From assembly GCA_019614645.1 (NCBI GenBank), contig JABWDB010000035.1, forward strand, positions 620,001 through 684,000: a stretch of 64,000 bases of DNA, given 5' to 3'. Each line of letters starts with the position of its first letter. The stretch's first letter is position 1. The DNA comes from Stratiolaelaps scimitus. Taxonomy: Eukaryota > Arthropoda > Arachnida > Mesostigmata > Laelapidae. Of this stretch, positions 1 through 11,204 are shown piece after piece. The notes beneath the pieces were generated by a model, which was given only the letters and a program-made list of their open reading frames with translations, searched no databases and was not told the DNA's origin. Position numbers and translations under genes: made by a program.

Positions 1-1560
1 ATGAATCTAAGCAATATCTGGCCGGCGGCCAAGCAACAGCCGCGTTGCATTTTTCCTCGTGCGTACTACTGGAAATCTCCTTTGAAATTCTATTAGCAAA
101 GCTGCTGCTGCTGCTACCGCTGTACGCGACTTGAAGCGATGGTTCCTCGATGTGAAAACGTTTCTGGGCCCTTTGCGGACAGGGCCCGCTAGATGAATAG
201 CGATCTACTACGATGAATGCCACCACACTTCCGCGAGAAGACCGCTTTCGTTGCTCACAAGCTGACATCTCTGATGTCGCGAGATCCATTCATCAAAGGA
301 AGCTGCCAGTCAGGTTATGGTTATACACTCTAGCCTATAGCGCCTCATGGATTGGGTAAAATAAATGCATTTCGAACGTGCGTACAACTACAGACGATGA
401 ATATATCACGCAGTTGATGATGGATCACTTAGATTGCTCTTGAATTTAGTTTGATTCAAAACGTGCTGGACGACGACTCGTATACTGTACCCTGTGTTAT
501 GTTCAGTCAAATGAGATGGTTTTCAAATTTGTGCTCACACAATAAATTGTACAGTGATATGCCAAAAATCATATAAAGCGTCATTTGATATCAAAAAAAA
601 ATTATAAATAGCTGCCTGCTGTAAAAGGATGTCATATAAAATATCCGGGCAGCAAAGCTCCCCGAGCAAGCTATTACGCCTCACATTTTGCACAATGAGA
701 TAGTAGCACAAATGAATTGTGCGTTTTCTCCCCGGCCTATTGTAGCTTCGTAGGTTATCTTAGTTTACGCCAGCTGCCTTCTTAATGTCAGACATTTCCG
801 TAGTTGTGCTTAGCAGAAGGCGCGGATTTCGGCGTCAACGGATTTGCCTCTGCTGCCGATCAATGACTCGCGCCTGTTCTGTCTTATTCTTCCGTACCAC
901 CCAGGCACCGTCTCGTGTTCTTTCATTATATCAAATGGCAGGAATTTGCGTTTTAGTGTCAGCTTCATTTGCCTCTACGCGTCCGTTGGCTATGGTGGCT
1001 CGATAATGCTCTTTTCATTAACGAGATACGGCAGCAGCGCTGGGTACAAACGTCCATGGGAATACCGTCATCAGATCTCATTTGCCAGAAAGACTATCGC
1101 CTCTCTCTCTTCCTTCTTCTTTCTAGCTGTCTCGCTCATAGGACCTATACATATATCAGATTTATAGGTCTCAATTATCGCTTCATGGCCATAATTCGGC
1201 CAAGTGCACAATCTCTGTTTAACAACGTACGACCACTCAGAAGATAACGACGGCATAGCAGTTCGGGACACTGGTGCTGCTGACCGGTAGCGCCTTTTAT
1301 AGAGGATGTGTATGATTCACATCAGTATGGTGTTCGCGATGTAAAATTAAACAAATCACAGGTTTTTTTATCTGCCCATTTCAAAACGATATCGAACGGA
1401 TCCTGGGAATTGACCCAGGTAGGTTTAGTAGCTAGAGCATGAGCATTACTTATGGCGAGCTCACGTAATGGATTGTATAGCTGGGTGAGGGGAGATTTAT
1501 AAGATGTTATGCAAAAACGGATTAATTGATTATCACTAATTTTCAAATCCTGCTCTTATC
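1..1560. other. Non-coding flank, no supported gene
   Basis: No homologous protein, RNA gene or repeat family could be recognised here. The stretch is AT-rich with many stops in all frames. A 74-codon open frame on the minus strand (1322-1546) abuts the R1-like insertion. Its product is not low-complexity, but I do not recognise it and its flanks lack convincing splice sites. Confidence 0.4.
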
Positions 1561-1563
1561 CTT

Positions 1564-3090
1564 GTGTATGTTGACTTCCGAGGCCCCGCGGCATACCGAC
1601 CCATTTGCCTCCTCGACGCGGTGGGCAAACTCTTCGAGCAGATAATTTTCGGCAGGCTCACCGCCGAAATCGAGGAGAAGGAGGCCCTATCGGACGCGCA
1701 GTACGGCTTTCGGAAAGGGCTGTCCACCCTGGACGCCCTGCGTCGAGTCGTACGGCGAGCCAGCGAGGAGTCAGAGAAAACCCGCAGGACACGGGGGTTC
1801 GTCCTCCTTGTCCTGCTGGACGTACAGAACGCGTTCAACACCGTTAACTGGGGAGTGAGCAGGAGTGCGCTGGCGCGGAAGCAAATATCCGACGGTACCC
1901 GACGGATTCTGTCCTCGTATCTGGGAGGGCGAGGTCTGGTCGCAGGGGGCCTGGAGCACGAGGTCACCGCCGGCGTCCCCCAGGGTTCGATTCTGGGGCC
2001 CGTACTCTGGAACCTTGCCTATGACGGGGTTCTGCAAACCGATATGCCGGAGGGCGCCGAGCTCCTCGCCTACGCGGATGACCTAGCGGTGATGGTTACG
2101 GCGAGAACGGAGGACACCCTAGAGGGCACGGCCAATGAAGCCTTAAGTAGGGTGGTACAGTGGATGGATTCCCACCATCTCCAGCTTGCACCTGCTAAGG
2201 CAGAGGCAGTGTACCTAACAGGCAGGAAGAGGACACGGGGGATCAACCTCCTGGTCGACGGTCACCTGATAGAAATCAGGCGGGAGGCGAAATACCTCGG
2301 AGTCATTCTCGACCAAAGGCTAAGCGGCCTGGCGCACATCAGGTACGCCACAGCCAAGGCACAGCGAGTTTCCCTGAACCTGGCGCATCTGATGCCTCGG
2401 GTGGGGGGAGTGTCGGAGGAGAACAGGAGACTGCTGGCATCGGTAGCTGAGTCGATGGCCCTCTACGGCTCACCAGTATGGGCGGACCAGGCGCTCCGGA
2501 CGGCGAAGAATAGGTGGATGCTGAGGTCGGCCCAACGGACGCTGGCAATCAGGGTGCGCCGGGCGTACCGGACTGTGTCGACTGACGTCCTCCTGGCCCT
2601 AGCCAGAATGCTGCCATGGGACCTACTAGCTAATGAGAGAAGCCTCAGGCTCCCGGCTGGGAATCTCCACCCGACCATGGCCCGGAGGGCCACCCTCGAC
2701 ACCTGGCAGCGAGAGTGGGCCCAGGTTACTCCGGGAGTGACGAAGGGGTGTTGGACTAAAAGCCTGATACCAGACCTCAGGGTGTGGTTGGAGAGCAACA
2801 TGGGTGAGCTCACGTACGAAGCGACGCAGGTGCTTACGGGCCATGGGCAGTTCCAGACCTACATGGCCAAGATCGGAAAGACCCAGGTGGACATATGCGT
2901 GCTGTGTGACGCGGGAGAGGTGGACGACGTCGAGCACACAGTGACCCGATGTGCGTCACTAGCGGCAGCCAGGCAGGGGGGCTCGAGGGAGGTTGCGGGA
3001 AAATCAGTCCGATGGCTCGTGGCCCATATGGTCAAATCGAGGGAAGCCTGGGCGGAGGTCGTAGATTGGATGGGGGGATCATCAAGCTAA
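1564..3090 (+). CDS. R1-like reverse transcriptase, C-terminal 508 codons, open
   Basis: The frame encodes RNA-dependent DNA polymerase, which copies element RNA by target-primed reverse transcription. Visible parts in order: YRPICLLDAVGK (residues 11-22), QYGFRKGLST (46-55), motif A LLDVQNAF with Asp at 86, motif B GVPQGSILGP (137-146), the catalytic YADD (170-173), the thumb motif KYLGVILDQRL near 240, and a C-terminal CX2C-H-C knuckle (Cys 445, Cys 448, His 458, Cys 463) after LTGHGQF, as in R1-type elements. All three catalytic aspartates are present and there is no internal stop. The first five or so codons come from flanking DNA, so the ATG at 1564 is fortuitous. Without its endonuclease half the copy cannot be autonomous. 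The open frame suggests recent insertion. Confidence 0.85.
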   Translation: MYVDFRGPAAYRPICLLDAVGKLFEQIIFGRLTAEIEEKEALSDAQYGFRKGLSTLDALRRVVRRASEESEKTRRTRGFVLLVLLDVQNAFNTVNWGVSRSALARKQISDGTRRILSSYLGGRGLVAGGLEHEVTAGVPQGSILGPVLWNLAYDGVLQTDMPEGAELLAYADDLAVMVTARTEDTLEGTANEALSRVVQWMDSHHLQLAPAKAEAVYLTGRKRTRGINLLVDGHLIEIRREAKYLGVILDQRLSGLAHIRYATAKAQRVSLNLAHLMPRVGGVSEENRRLLASVAESMALYGSPVWADQALRTAKNRWMLRSAQRTLAIRVRRAYRTVSTDVLLALARMLPWDLLANERSLRLPAGNLHPTMARRATLDTWQREWAQVTPGVTKGCWTKSLIPDLRVWLESNMGELTYEATQVLTGHGQFQTYMAKIGKTQVDICVLCDAGEVDDVEHTVTRCASLAAARQGGSREVAGKSVRWLVAHMVKSREAWAEVVDWMGGSSS

Positions 3091-3636
3091 AGGAGAGTAA
3101 GGAGAGACACAGAAGGGCCCGAGTGAGCCACCAAAGCCCCTCCCCCCGGGAGGTCTCGGAGGCCCGCTTCACCGTTAGCTAGACCGGCTTCCCCCGCGCA
3201 TTCCCGCTCAGGGCCGAGGATAGGTGAACCGAGCAGCCGGTACCTCTTGGGTAGATTGGCAGGCCTGTCACGGGGGCCTCCTCCTTCACCAGTCTCTCCC
3301 CGCGCATTCCCGCTACGGGCCGGGGATCAGGTGACCGAGCGTCCCCGTGCAGGACCCCAACACGGAAGCCACAATAGTCATAGGAGACTAAGGCACCCGG
3401 CTATAGAACACTAGCCGGAGCAGTACACACCTTCCCCAGAGATCGAAGTAATGCCAAGCGTGCCGACTCTGGGGAAGAGGCACACTCTCAGCAGAGGATG
3501 GTTTTAGCAGGCAGAGGCGTTTTGTCATCCCCGTCAACCCTGCACTGAATCGGCCCACTTTCATGGAGATTGGAATGTCTCTGGTGGTGACCGGGCGTTT
3601 GAAGAAAATTTCCTCCTCTAAAAAAAAAAAAAAAAA
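1580..3636 (+). mobile_element. R1-clade-like non-LTR retrotransposon, 5'-truncated
   Basis: GC content jumps at about 1580, where the reverse transcriptase homology begins abruptly at the conserved YRPICLLDAVGK block. The upstream endonuclease and ORF1 are absent, so the copy is 5'-truncated. After the stop codon at 3090 there is a roughly 530-bp 3' UTR carrying a duplicated 42-bp box. The element ends in a 17-A tract at 3620-3636. No target-site duplication was clear by eye. The surrounding DNA is not 28S rDNA, the usual R1 target, so this is either a dispersed R1-clade relative or a copy outside rDNA. Confidence 0.82.
3192..3339 (+). repeat. Duplicated 42-bp box in the R1-like 3' UTR
   Basis: Two near-identical boxes lie at 3192-3233 and 3298-3339. 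Both start CCCCGCGCATTCCCGCT and run through a GGGCCG-GGAT-GGTGA-CCGAG core. They are in direct orientation, 106 bp apart. Repeated 3' UTR boxes can be RT-recognition structures; that role is inference. Confidence 0.75.
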
Positions 3637-4600
3637 GCCCGCGACTTTTTGCTCCTCGATAGCCCGGACATTTGCATGTCGGGAATAACAGCCCGAGGCA
3701 GACGCAAGATGATGACAAGCTCGCGGGGTAACAGGTTGCTAAAGATCTGGGTACAAGGTTCTAGAACTCCAACATTAGTGGACAGTTTGAACACATCGAA
3801 GAGGAGACCTATGGAATATGCAGCTGGATATTCCCTTCAGTCTAAGCGCACCTTATATAAAACTGTTTGAATCTCCCGCTCTCCCTTCACTGTAGGGGTC
3901 GTCTGAAACCCAATAAGAGAGAATTGGTGACAAGAAATGATTAGAATAAATACAGTAAAGGTGTAATACAGCCGGTGCCACCTAAATCGCCGCACATTAA
4001 CACTACCACGAGTAACAGATAGATTAAACTAAAGTGTGCTAACGAATTTTAAACGAAAATTGCGGAACGCGGAAACTTTCGATGACCATTTCAAGCTTGT
4101 CTGCACACATAGCAGGAAAGGATTTGTATTACTACTACCTAAATCGACTGCAGTCATAGTATTTTAATCTGTGATTGTAATAATCATTTATGCCTGTGCA
4201 TTGTGAACCTGCCACTGAACTTTGCCATAAACCTTTTAATAATAAATGAGTTATCTCAGCACTACAAAAAAAAATGCTTATCAGTGCTGAAAGCCCCGCT
4301 AACTCTGCCCGAACGAAAGTAAATAATTTCACATATGCTCATGGCGTGTTCTGGCTCTATTATGCATGCAGAACAAGCTTAAAAAATACCATTTGTCCTG
4401 AACGCTACAATGAAGAATTTTAATAGCTTTCCGTATGCATTTATATAATACAATTATGTGTGGCATGTAATAATTGTGTATCTCAAAGGAACTCTGCTAT
4501 GGGGATGATACAGGTCTCTCTGCTCGAGTGAGCCGCTCCCGAGGGCTGTCTGTGCACCGAGTGCATCGTCCATTTTTCGGCGAGAGATTCCCATTGCTCT
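3637..4600. other. Intergenic or intronic AT-rich DNA
   Basis: No gene or repeat family recognised. A small imperfect hairpin (CCCGGACAT / ATGTCGGG) occurs near 3662-3683, just past the R1-like poly(A). Confidence 0.35.
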
Positions 4601-4604
4601 CTTC

Positions 4605-5330
4605 CCGACTTCTTTTCTCTCTCTCTCTCTCTCTCTGTATCTCGGCGGAAAATCCCTCGACGCGGCGTCGTTTTAACGAGATTTCCGGTACCCGCTGAGA
4701 ATAGAATCGTTGCGCGCCGCATTGGCGCCATCTCGAACGAAACGCCGCGCAAAGCCCGCATGGCTACGGTCAGCAGCCTCCACCACAGGCAGAAACAGCG
4801 GCGGTGGCGGCGGCGGCACCAGCAGCTGAGCAAAGCAAAGCACAACCGTCGCAAACAAACAGCAACAGGAGCCGCAGCAACAACAACAACAACACTCAAC
4901 AGCGACGGGGGGGTACTCGCCACTGCCGCCGCCGCCACCACCGCCGGTGCTGGCGGTGCCTCGTAGAGTTGCCTCTACCCACTCAGAACGGGTGTGTCCC
5001 CCGACATCCCCGGGGGTTGGTTAGAGCGGTTCGAGTCGACGGCCTAGTGGTGAACGCGGCACAGTCAAAAAGCGGAGAACGGAGAGAAAAAAAGCGAGTC
5101 AGCCCCGAATCAGCATTGGCAAACATAATCTTTGTTCTCTTGCTGTTATCGTTGTTTGCTATGGTTGTTGGCCGCTCGGGGTCGTCTGTTGTTCTCGACG
5201 TTGTTGATGTTGTCTCTCGGTTGTTTTTGGTTGACGTCCTTCCTCTTCCATGTGAACCCGTTATCAGCTGATGCCAGCAAACATTAGCCAGCAAGCATTT
5301 AGACCGTGCTGTTTGTTGGTGACGCACCAA
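4605..5330. promoter_or_regulatory. (CT)n tract plus GC-rich island, possible promoter or 5' exon
   Basis: A (CT)n run at about 4616-4636 could bind GAGA-type factors. It is followed by about 700 bp that is CpG-rich and full of CAG, CAA and GCC repeats, much unlike the AT-rich surroundings. This is how many arthropod promoters with long 5' UTRs look. Open frames exist on both strands, but their products are low-complexity (runs of Ala, Thr, Asn) and contradict each other, so no CDS is claimed. Strand and start site are unknown. Confidence 0.3.
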
Positions 5331-6275
5331 CGAATAATACTAATAATAACAACGAATCAGTAATAAGTAATGACAAACGTATAGATGTGTCAGTCGGGCG
5401 GCATTTAGATAGAGTTCGCTAACGAAGCACTCGATTCGCTGTTTGAATTCGCTAAAATGGCATCAGTTGTTACCCAAGCGAACACTGTTGGGGGACCGTT
5501 GGTGGGTGATGACCGCTATAAAATGAATGGAATTGTGTTCTTAACAGCATCAGGATGTCTCAAGGGTGCCAGGACGCGTCCAGCGGTTGTTGCGCACGGT
5601 TGAAGCTGTGTATATTACTGAATGTCGTCTAGGGTCAGCCGACAGAACGCCAAGCGCACCTCATTGATCACAGTAAATCTGCTCAAGATGTAAAATACAC
5701 TTATCAACTGCTACACTGACGTATGGGCTGAAAACTAAGCGCTCAAGCAAGTGGTTCATCCCATAACGAATTGCCGAATTGAGTTAGGCTGTTCAAAACC
5801 AACCTTCCAACAGATGGCGGCGGTAGCAGCCCATTTGCACACACAATGGTGGACATTTACTTGCAATGTTGTTCCATGGTCCTCAGTAAGTCATTTTGGC
5901 AGCGTTTGTTTCCAAAGCATATCCACACAAGGCATCTTAACGATAGCGGTGGTGGATTCAAAAAAAGAGGCTTCGCTTGAGACACTTCTCATCAACTCGG
6001 CATAGTGGCCTTTCCCAAGTTCCTTTGTGAATCAAAAACCAGCATCTCTGACAAAGGCCGAGAACCTCGTGACTTGGATTGACACTGCACAGAAGTGCAG
6101 CCTGGACCTCCAGGGCTTTCGTTGCGTTAGTGCAGGCAAATTAGATTCGTGGAAGCTACCTAAACAAAGCGGCTTCTGCATATGAGCTCATAACAAAGTC
6201 TAAGAAGGACAAATGAATAGGGAAATTGCAAATAACGCATCTCGCATTATCTTGATGAGTTCTTGGCTTTTGCTT
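5331..6275. other. Unannotated stretch
   Basis: No recognisable coding sequence. A TATAAAA box lies at 5517-5523, but nothing downstream supports a gene. Confidence 0.3.
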
Positions 6276-6344
6276 GAAGTTCCAAGCGGTGGCTTGGTTG
6301 TCTCCGGCAGACAGTCGGAGGTCGTAGGTTCGAGCCCCGTGAAG

Positions 6345-6399
<55 letters not shown>

Positions 6400-6413
6400 C
6401 ATATATATATATA
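6276..6413 (+). repeat. tRNA-like SINE head followed by (TA)n microsatellite
   Basis: A box-B-like motif, GGTTCGAGCCCC, at about 6328-6339 is preceded by GC-rich, tRNA-like DNA and followed directly by (TA)n from 6347 to 6413, with one short interruption. A tRNA-derived head ending in a simple repeat is typical of a SINE. It does not fold into a convincing intact tRNA, so I do not call a tRNA gene. Confidence 0.45.
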
Positions 6414-9400
6414 ATATTTTCACTATCATATTTCATAAGCTTTAACGCACTGCCTTTCAAGCGATCGGCCGTAAGCAAATGTTCGTCTACGAACTGGCCC
6501 AGTCAACGAACGACAACTTAATAATAAATTATTATAATTCACCTGTAGCCAAAAATATGATAGATTCAATTCAACAAAACCTCCACTGTCTAACTGTTAT
6601 ATAACCGAAATAGATCTATTCGATTATCATTTTATGAAAGAATAAAATATAGGTCAGCCCCTCGATCGCATCTGCTTCCCATAACCATTACGAAGGCAGT
6701 CATATTCATCTATGTGGCTGTCACGGCTTCCGCACGGGAATAAACCGCAAGCCGAGAGGGAACGCACTTCTTCGGCAACAACGAGACGGGCGATGTTGAA
6801 CGGCCCGTATTGAATAAGCTGGTTGCGGTTAATTCTAGCGGTGAATGATTCACCGCAGTTGCTTTTGAATTCAGCCATATGATGCCGATATGTGTGTAGC
6901 GTACTCGGCGCCATCAGTACAGAGCTCGCTACGAATAGGTTACGAAATGTTTAACTCTCGGAATTCTACACAATCGTACTTTTCGGTGAGCAGAGAGCTA
7001 TAGTTGTGGCATTGTTTTGTTTTTATTTCGAAAAATGTCCACATCTATGCAATAGGGCGAGAGAAAGAGAGAGTGTCCTCATTGCAAACGTTCGTTGGCA
7101 AACGGCCGCAGCCTCCCCTTAGTCGCTGTGTAGCGGATATCATGTGTCGAAACCCAAATGCCAATCCACCCTTAAAGAAAGTAGTACTCAGGCATCAATC
7201 GTGTCCCCGAGACAAAAATTCGTTCATAGACTTTCACACCCGCACGTAGATATATTATCTCTCGCACTTGACGCCCCCCGGGAACATTTGACAGGGCCCA
7301 AAACGCATTGAAGAGTTTACCTTTCTCGTCTGGCTCAGCCACCAGCGACCGCGAACATCAGCAGGCTGTCCAGATATTGCAACAAACCGAGCACTTTTGT
7401 ACTCGCTTGCCTCCTGGCCTGGAACAGCGTTTTCGTTCGGGTGATCGTCCTAGCGAGGACATACGGCGCTTCCCTTACGGTCGAATGACGTTAGCGAAAT
7501 GGCCGCTGCTTCGGAGCCATTCAGGCGGATACTACTTCTTCTGGATTCGGCATTTGGTAGGGCGGGGCTGGGCGTCGGCTCGGTCAGGAGGACAAAGTGC
7601 GGCCCCGCGTTAGGGGCTATCCGCCGTGGCCTGTTCCGGATGTCCACGGCCTTGAAAGGTTGGTTGAGCATCGAAAATTCACTCTAAGGCTTGGCACTGT
7701 TAGAAAATATCAACAGAGAGAGAGGGCATCTGTGACATTTCAAAGGTCTGGACATTCTAGAATTCTTCACGTTCATGCTGATACTGCATGTATAAAATAA
7801 ACAGGATATACTCTGACTCCAACAACAAATCGGTGAGTATGCAGAGCTGAACGATGAGATGTGTTAGATAGAAAAGTTTGGCAGAGTTAGCGATCCCTAG
7901 ATATGTATGCATATGTACGAATCGGTGAGAATGCCTAGATGAAGGGCAACGTCAGGCGGACACGTTTTGTCCGATGATTTCGGACGTCGAAATATTATCC
8001 ATAGATAGATACGGTGCTCCTTATATTCAGCATCGGGAGCTATAATGAAAGCGTGTCTACCGCCCGGTACAATACTTTCCAATGTGAAGGAACGCACGAA
8101 TCTCCAATTGTTAATAAGTTACCCTTTTGTTAGGAGTGACCACCTTTGATACCGCAGCCTACGACGGAGAACTATGACTGAAAACCTTCTGTCACCCAAA
8201 AATTGGATTATTCTGACACCATCATCGGTGCTCACACCATTTTGCAGCAAATTCGCTAGGATTGTCGTAGGAATAGAGTGCCAAGCTGTCGCTCAATCAA
8301 GCAAACAGCATTCAGAAACTTCGGTTATATTGAACGATATAAAATGATCACACAGTTCAGCGTCGATCACGTCCGCAAGTACCGATTATGATTGATCAGA
8401 TGACGTGTAGTACACCCACACACACACACACACACTGTTCTCTGCCATTTTTGACAAATCTTCAAATCGAATTTCTGGCCCTGGAAATGTCTCTTGACGC
8501 CCACGTACGTCCTCACTTCACGTCTATATCCAGAGTTGAATTCATACGCTTAGTTGCTTGGGTAGTATTTAGTTGTATTTAAACAGCAAATGACATACAG
8601 TGACCCAAGTGACGCTGTTTGAACTCATTCATTTCGGTGTCATTTTATATCGATAAACGATGAACAGAACGATAAACCACAGAGCAAGAAGCGGGCTAGA
8701 ATTCTCGATGACACCTTTTTCGAGATTGCAAATATCCGGCCATTTAGGCCGAGAACATGTTTGCATGTCTAATACATATTTCATTACTTGTGGAGATCGT
8801 GCTTCTATTCCGACTTATACAAACGCTCATATAGTATAGAGAAGGACATGAGTTATTCTATCCAGCTTATTCTAGACCTATAGTCAACTAATCATACTCC
8901 CCCAGGACGAGTTGTCAACAAGAAGGTCTCCACCGCAGTCAGCCATGGGGTGGATTACCTAAGTGTGAAGTGGCTGTGCCTCTGCCTTATAAATGTAAAC
9001 CAGCAGTAACATACTGTATAATGTGTTGTCTAATAGGCTATAGAATAGAAAATCTGTCGGTTGCAATGGCGCGTCCCTGAGAGGCCAGCAAAGACATAGG
9101 TAATTGACCCAGTTATTTTTGGTTACTTCACGAGAATATCAAGGGATTGTCAACAACATGATCAGCTAACGAGCGTGTTCTGTGACGAACGAATGGAGGA
9201 TAAGGCTAAGGAATCTTATTGACAAAGCCAATTATCAAGACTACTTCCTGGTTCGATCTACCACCGAACGCTGTTCCAGGCTGCGACTAGGCGAGGGAGA
9301 GTGACAGTAATTTATAGAAATCGATTATTGCTTGTCATTTATACATTGTATTCGTATATCTCCTGAGCTATTATGTACCTTAGCTGCATATACTTAGCTG

Positions 9401-9990
9401 CACTGATATTAATTTATACACGCTGTACCAATGTGATATCGGCCTTTGATCGGACTTTTAGGTTTACACCCACTTTCAGATAGCTGTGCACCGACCTTGT
9501 CCGAGCCAAGGTCGGCGTATAGCTCTCTGAATCATCACACGGAATATCAGTGAACGGGCTGTCTCAGTCACTACCACAAACAGGATTAAATATAAATTCG
9601 ATAAGCTTACCATACTCTTAGAACAAGTCACAAATGACATGCGCCGCCTGCAATACCCAACCATTAACGTAAATAAAGAAATTGCGAATCACAACGAATG
9701 ACTTGGGGCCATTCTGAAAGTGTCTGTACAGTACAGACAATGTACGTATGAACATACACATACCTACACATGTATACACCAGCTCTAACTACTGCTACAG
9801 CCACCATGAGCTCACTACTCGGATCTAACGAAAGGGGTTAAACACGAGGCCACGATACCGTTTCGGCGTTCGCGCTGTCTTTTTTTGCTGCTCGTTTCCC
9901 TCGGTCATTTCTTCATTCCCTTGTTTTTCCTAGCTTTTTCCGTTGAGCGCATTTTATCTTCGGACTGCAAATGGTCGCGCTTCGACATTG
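6414..9990. other. Long AT-rich non-coding stretch
   Basis: About 3.6 kb with only short, unrelated open frames on both strands. A (CA)n tract is at 8417-8435. A GC-richer patch at 7320-7640 has overlapping open frames on both strands with no recognisable domain. No gene is supported. Confidence 0.35.
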
Positions 9991-10700
9991 CGAATATGAC
10001 TTGCAGATGATGACAATGACCGGCATTTAAAAAGCAGAGACGGACCCGAGCCCGAGTGCTTTTGAGAAAAGAACGAGACGACGAGACGTTTCCCACATGG
10101 GTGGCTTGGCCGTGCTTTTGCCTGTCGGGCAAAACACGCCGGCACACACACACGCGCGCAAACTTATGACGATGTATAGTGACAATGGTAGTGGTGGTAA
10201 CAGCAGCAGCAGCCGCACAACGTGATGTGTTGTACTGTTTGTTTGGGCCTGGAGTCCTCGCTGCTGCCGGTGTCCACGAGATCGGAGCGAGCTTTTCTTT
10301 GCAGAAAAAGCAAAACAGGCCGCGCCATTATCGTACACAATTTACTTAGTTCCTGCCCGAGGTAGCTCTCGTGCTCACGCTGCGATGAAACTCCCGGCGT
10401 CTGTGTCTGTGTGTGAGCTTTAGCAAGGTCCATCTTCAGCAACAGCAGAGCGCGGCGGTGCTCGTATTGTCCGCAAAATGGGTTCCGGGAAGGGGTGTGC
10501 ACGTTACGCTTGGCATTCTGCCTACGACGGACACTGTGAGATCGAGCTAGGAGACCTTGCTCCAGACTCCTTTTACCTCCATTTTGCGAAAGCTAGCAGT
10601 AACTACACTAACGCGATTACGAAAACTGGCCGCGCCCCTACCGGCTGCAGTGTAGTCGGGAAAACCGCCTACAAACTACTCGTTGCAGTGTAGTCGGCTG
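9990..10700. other. GC-rich, CAG-rich patch of unknown role
   Basis: Composition changes to GC-rich with short CAG/CTG runs near 10200-10215 and 10438-10447. A 16-bp direct repeat (GCTGCAGTGTAGTCGG and a near copy) lies at about 10645 and 10684. Open frames on both strands look compositional. Possibly a 5' exon or promoter area, unproven. Confidence 0.25.
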
Positions 10701-10738
10701 TGTTGGACACGCTGCGCCGTTTGCTCGAAAAAGAGAGG

Positions 10739-10786
10739 ACGAATTCATTCATTCGTTCTGGGTACAGAACGAATGAATGAATTCGT
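10739..10786. repeat. Perfect 22-bp-arm hairpin with a 4-nt loop
   Basis: Positions 10739-10760 and 10765-10786 are exact reverse complements separated by GGTA. The arms contain GAATTCATTCATTCG. It sits in ordinary unique-looking sequence and is not next to a recognised transposon end. Confidence 0.95.
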
Positions 10787-11200
10787 ACAGGGGCAAGAGA
10801 AAAAAAGACAACGCAAAATGTCCCTGTTGTCCTGTGCGTCTCAGGTTATTCATCTTAAGCAATAACCGTACCCCGCCTATGGGACAGGGCTGGTCAATGT
10901 TGCGTTGTGTGGTTGTCTCATTAGGGTTCCTCGAAAAAGAATTCGTGAGATGGCGAGGCCCAAGCGGCGGCCCAACGATGGCTGCAACGGCAGTTTCGAA
11001 GCTTTCGAAACCACACACTTTCGATGCTTGTTGTACAGCCTGAAAAGTTGAGGAAATTATGATAGCAAAGAAAACGTTCGGTTTAGATGCCGGTTCTATG
11101 GGACTGGACCCGCAATGCAGGGAGTGGTGTCGGACAATGCAGTGGGAACGAAAAATTAAATAGTTCCGTTCTGATTGCTTCCAATTCAGCCGCGAAACGA
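10787..11200. other. Unannotated stretch
   Basis: No recognisable gene. Overlapping open frames on both strands have no domain I can name. Confidence 0.3.
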
Positions 11201-11204
11201 AGCA

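Noticed and set aside
1322..1546. 74-codon minus-strand frame with non-repetitive product
   Set aside because: No recognised domain and no convincing splice signals; it ends at the R1-like insertion but may be chance.
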